The notes under the pieces are model-generated. The model searched no databases, had not been told where the DNA came from, and worked only from the letters and a program-made list of their open reading frames with translations. A stretch of 64,000 nt of DNA from an uncultured Opitutia bacterium (GTDB lineage: Bacteria > Verrucomicrobiota > Verrucomicrobiia > Opitutales > UBA953). The position numbers and the translations under genes are program-made. This document shows, in pieces, positions 27,601-33,600 of this stretch (its first letter is position 1; each line of letters opens with the position of its first letter). The stretch lies in NCBI GenBank assembly GCA_903913915.1, contig CAIWNE010000070.1, positions 1-64,000 of the forward strand, written 5' to 3'.

Positions 27601-30600
27601 TGCCAATAACGGCGGCACGACCAACCCCTCGGTCGTCGTTCCTGGCGTGACCGCTGGCATCCTCTCCCTGGCCGGAGCCACCCCGATCAGCGTCAACAGT
27701 TACAACGCCGCGACGGTCGCGACTATCTCCGGTACCGGCGCCCTGGCCTTCACCGCCGCGTCCCCGGTCGTCAATGTCACCAGCAACGATGCCACTGGTG
27801 CGTTCGTCGCCAAGGTCACCCCGGATCTTAACATCAACCCCACGGCCGGCATCGCTTCCTCGGTCACGGCCCAGATCGTCAAGACCGGCAACGGTGTCCT
27901 GGCCCTCAGCAGCGCCAGCGCGAACACGGGTGGCTGGAAGCTGCAGGACGGCACGCTGATCCTGAATAACGCCACGGCCCTGGGAACGATCGCCGGAGCC
28001 TTTACCATCGGCGATAGCACCACGGCGAACACCGTCCCGCTGACGATCCTCGCCGGCAGCGCCGCCATCGTGGTCGGCGCGAATCCGGTCGTCGTGAACC
28101 GCGACTTCACCTTCGGCGGTACGGTCGGCACCAACAACCTCACCTTGGGCGGCACCGTCAATCTTGGCGCCGCGACCCGTACGATCACGGTGGCCGCGCC
28201 GGCCGTGACCGCCTCGCTCACCGGCGCGATCAGCAGCACCGCCACCGGGACCGCCTTCGTGAAGGACGGACCGGGCGCATTGGTCGTCAGCGCCGCTTCC
28301 GGCCTGGCTGGAGCCGGCGTCACCGTGGCCAACGGCGTGCTCAGGCTCGGCGCCACCGACGCCATCCCGAACACCAGCGTCATCACGGTCAATGCCGGCG
28401 CCGTGCTGGATCTCGCTGGCTTCACCCTCAATGCGCCCCAGCTGGCCGGCGCCGGCCTGGTGACCAATTCCTCCACGACCGCCGCGGCGATCGTCTTGGG
28501 CGGCGCTTCCGCTTCGGATGTCTCGACGAATTCCAGTTCCACGTTCGGCATGTCGGTGGTTGATATCTCTGCGAATAAGATCGGGCTGACCAAGGCCGGC
28601 GTCGGCACCGTCACGCTGAACGTTTCCGGCAACACCAACTATGGCGCTACCACCGTCGTCTCCGGCACGCTGGCCGGCGGTGCGGATAACGCCTTCCCGG
28701 CGAACTCCACCGTGACGGTGGGCAACGCGACGACCGGTGCGCTGACCGCCACCTTCGACACCGGCGCCTTCAACCAGACGATCGGCGGACTGCAGGCTGG
28801 CAACACCAATGCTTCGGGACTCGCCTCGGTCCGCATCGGCGCCGGCAAGACCCTCACGGTTGGCGGGCTGGTGCAGGTCGGCGTGACCTCGGCCACGACC
28901 GCTACCACGAAGATGACGGTGACCGGAGCAGGCACGCTGAGCGTCGGTACCGCCAGCTCCCCGACCAACGCCAACATCGTGATCGGCTACGGACAGACGA
29001 CCAACGTCAGCAGCGCCGGCGTCCTTGACCTCAGCGGACTTTCGACTTTCTACGCCAATCTCGGCACTGGCACGCTGCTGCTTGGCGATAATTCGAACGC
29101 CGGCGGCACCGCAACCGCGGCCTCTTCCATCATCTTCGCCCAGAGTTCCAAGGTCGTCGCGGCCGCCATCTCGACCGACACGCCCTCGGGCGATAACAAC
29201 GGACTCTTGGTCCAGACGTTCAAGCTTGGCTCCGGTACGAATGAGTTCGACGCGACGAACATTTATGTCGGCAGTCAGGCCAATCGCGCCAACGGGGCCA
29301 TCGTCTTCAACGGAGGAACGGGCACCTTCAAGATCCGCGACATGACCGGCACCGATACGGGCCGCGCTAATCTGTACGTCTCTTACGGCAGCGCCACGAC
29401 CGGCTTCACGATCGATGGCAAGGTCACCCTGACCGGCCACTCGTCCGATCTCTTGCTGAATAATCTCGGCGTCGGCGGTGGCTCCGGGCTTTCAGCCGCG
29501 ATCCGCTCAGGCACCTTCAGCTTCGATACCGGCACGCTTGATGCGACCACCGTCAACATCGCTAATCGTTCCGGCACGACCGCGACTTCTGGAACCGTCA
29601 CCGGCATGATGAACTTGAACGTCGGCGGAGGTGCTGGCGCCGTCACGTTCGTAACGGCCGTTGTCGGTTCGAATTCGGCCACGACGGCCACTACCAGCGG
29701 CCAGGCTTCCGGCACCTTGAACATCGGCGGAGGCACGGTGGGCATCACGACCCTGACCCTCGGCAACGACTCCATCGGCGGTGGCACGACCGCCCAGACT
29801 TCCGGCCCCGTCAGCGCGACCCTGAGCGTCAGCGGAGGCACGACCACGATCGGAACGTTGAACATGAACGTGAACAGCTCGGCCAATACCGGCACGGGCA
29901 ACGCTTCGGTCGCCAACCTGAACGTTTCCGGCGGAGCCTTGAATGTCACGTCGCTCAGCCTGGCGAACACCTCTGTCGCCGCCGCGACCGCGACTTCCAC
30001 GCTTTCGATCACCGGAGGCACCCTGACGCTGGGTTCCGACCTGCTTTACACGAAGACGTCCGGCACGGTGAATTCGACTGTGACCCTGAATGGGGGCACC
30101 TTGGACATGGGCGGCTTCGCCATCGGTTCGAGCAGCGTCACCGTCGGCAGCGGTACGGGTGCCCTGAACTTCCAGTCGGGCACGTTGAAGAACGTCGGTC
30201 TCATCAACAACACCGCCGGCCTAACCAAGACCACCGCCGGCACGCTCACCATCGCCGGGACCGCCGCCTACACGGGCGCGACCACGGTCTCTGCCGGCAC
30301 CTTGGTGCTCTCCAGCACGTCTTCTTCTACTTCCGGCGTGTCGATCAACGGCGGCACGAACACGACGGTGGTCATCACTAATGCGAACGCGACTGGCTCC
30401 GGTTCGTTGGTTTCTAGCACCGGCGCCACGACCCCGATCTTCAAGCTGCATATCGATGGCGGCGGCACGATCACCTTGCCCAACGCCGTGGGGGGGAACA
30501 GCGGGATCAATACGACCTTTGACGTCGATAACAATGGTTCGGGCTCGAACGGCGTCATCCTCCTCAATGGCACGATGGCCAACTCCGGGGTAGGAACGCT

Positions 30601-33600
30601 GACCTATAACGTCACCGGCGCGAACGGCTACTCGTTGTCGATCGCCAACATCCGTAATTCGGCGGGAACCCCAGGTACGATCACTTTCAATCCGACGACC
30701 GCGGCGCTGATCCTTGGTAACCTGACAGGGAATCAGTCTACCAGCACGAACACATGGGCTCTTTCGGGTACCAATACGGGCAACGCCGTCACCGGGGTCA
30801 TCTCCAACTCCGCCGCCGGCACGATTTCCGCCGTCACGAAGAGCGGTACGGGTACCTGGGTGCTTTCGGGCGCCAATACCTATACCGGTGCCACCACGAT
30901 CTCCTCGGGCGTCCTGCAGGTCGGCGCCGGTTCCACTTCCGGTACGCTCGGTACCGCCGCCGTCACGAACAACGCCTCCTTGGTCTTCAACCGCAGCGAC
31001 GCGCTCACGGTCAGCAACGCGATTGGCGGCTCAGGTAGCGTGACGCAGGCCGGCGCTGGCAATCTTTCCCTCACGGGAGCCAATGCTTTCTCCGGCGCGA
31101 CGCTCGTCTCTGCCGGCACGCTCACCGCCGCCTCGGGCGCGTTGGCCGGTACTTCCGGCATCGCTGTCAACGGCGCAACCCTGTCCGCGGTCGACGTCAA
31201 CTCCGGCGCCACCCTCTCGCTCGACAACTCTTCGAAGGCCTCCTTCAGCGGCAACGTGACGCTCGGTGCGGTCAGCAACGCGAACGCGACGGACGCCAAC
31301 GCCCTCAACTTCACCGCCTCGACCGGCGCGGTCACGCTCGCTGCGCTCACCGGCGCCGGCAACACCACCTTCGGTTCGGATGCCACCATCACCGGCGGCA
31401 TCTCGGGCGGCACGGTCAATGTCACCGGCGCCCTGACCGCCGCCGTCTCGGGCGGCACGATCAATGCGGCTTCGCTCGCGGGCAACATCTCCGGCGCCGC
31501 CACGACGACGGTCGCCGGCCTGACCAACGGCGCGATCGCCGGCACGGGCACGCTCTCGTCCGGTTCCCTCACCTCTTCTTCCGTCAGCGGCGGAACCAAC
31601 ACGATCACGGGCGCCGCCACCGTGACGACCGTCTCCGGCGGCACGACCACCGTGGGCGGCGTGGCCACGGTGACGACGGTCACCAACGGCACGCTCAACC
31701 TGAACGGGGCCACGGCCGCGGTCACGCACCTCAACGGCGGTACGATCGCCCTGGGCAGCTCGACCGCGCTCTCCGTCTCGGATGGTACTTCCGCCGGCGC
31801 CATCGCGGGCGCGACTGGCAGCCTGACCAAGACCTCGAACGGCACGCTGACGCTCACGGGCGCCAATACCTACGGCGCCGGCACCACGATTTCCGTCGGC
31901 ACGCTCCAGCTCGGCAACGGTGGCACGACCGGCTCGATCGGCGCGGGCGACGTGACCGATAACGCGACCTTCGCCATCAGCCGCAGCGACGACCTGACCT
32001 TCGCCAGTAAGATCACGGGCACGGGCGGCTTCACGAAGCTCTCGGGCAACAACCTGACGCTCACCGGCGCGAACGATTACGCCGGAGCCACGCTTGTCTC
32101 GGCCGGCACGCTCACCGCCGCCTCGGGCGCGTTGGCCGGCACCTCTGGCATCACCGTCAACGGCGCGACCTTGTCCGCGGTCGACGTCAACTCGGGCGCG
32201 ACTCTGACGCTCGACAGCACTTCGAAGGCATCCTTCAGCGGCAACGTGACGCTCGGCGCGGTCACCAATGCGAACGCGACCGACGCCAACGCCCTTAACT
32301 TCACGGCCTCCACCGGTGCGGTCACGCTCGCTTCGCTCACCGGCGTCGGCAAGACGACCTTCGGTTCGGACGCCACCGTCACCGGCGGTATCTCGGGCGG
32401 CACGATCAACGTCACGGGCGCCCTGACCGCCGCCGTCTCGGGCGGCACGGTCAATGCGGCTTCGCTCACGGGTAACATCTCCGGCGCTTCCACCTCGGTC
32501 ACCTTGACGGGCCTGCTCACGGGCAATGTCGCCAACGGAACGGTCGGCGCCGACGCCCTGACGGGCAATGTCACCGGCGGCGCGGTCACCATCGCCCATC
32601 TCCTGACGGGCAACGTTTCCGGTGGCACGGTCTCGGCGGGTTCGATGACGGGCGACGTCGCCAGCTCGGTCACGGTCGCGGGTCTCCTGACCGGCGCGAT
32701 CACCGACGGCACGAACGCCCTGGGCTCGCTCTCCTCTTCCTCTGTCACTGGTGGCACCAACGCGATCTCGGGCGATGCGACCATCACGACCGTCGCCGGC
32801 GGCACGACCACGGTGAGCGGCATCGGCGCCGTCACGACCCTCTCCTCCGGCACGGTGAAGCTGATGGGCTTGACGGCCACGATCACACACCTCAGCGGTG
32901 GCGCCGTCGCCTTGGGCAACACCGCCCTGACCGTCTCCGACGGCACCTTCGGCGGCATCATCTCGGGTCCGACGGGCAGCCTGACCAAGACCTCGAACGG
33001 CACGCTGACGCTCAACGGCGCCAACACCTTCGGCGGCGCGATCAACCTAGCCGCGGGTACGCTGGCCTTCGGCGCCGCCAACGCCGCGGCCAATGCTTCC
33101 GGCCTCAACGTCACCGGCGACGCGACCTTCGTCCTGCCGGATTGGAGCGCGGGCTCGGCCCTCCCGATCGCCATCGCCTCGGGCAAGACCCTCACGGCCA
33201 ACGCCTCCACGGGCATCACGCTCGACGCGGCGCTGACCGGCGCTGGCACGCTGACGATCGTCGGTTCCGCGACCGCCGGCGACCGCTTCATCCTCGGTGC
33301 GGCCACGGGCTTCACTGGTGCGATCAACCTGCAGCAGGGTATTCTCGAGGCCGATCCGTTCGTCGGTAATACCGGCACGGCGCGCAACGTCTCGGCGATC
33401 AACGTCACCGGTGACGCCACGATCGTCGGCACGACCTACCACGGCATCGCGGTGCCGGTCTCCGTCGCCGCCGGCAAGACCGCCACGCTCCGTGGCATCC
33501 AGAATCTCACCCAGACGCTCAGCGGCTCGGGCGACCTCCTCGTCCAGGACAGCACCTTGACCTTGGGCGGCACCAACACCTTCTCCGGCAATATCCGCCT

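Noticed and set aside
24587-29440. Minus-strand ORF of 1,617 aa opposite the giant gene, and other long antisense ORFs (33047-36259, 12311-15181, 16817-18931)
   Set aside because: They are Arg/Gly/Asp-rich with no recognisable domain, and arise because the GC-rich repeats of the sense gene avoid stops on the other strand.
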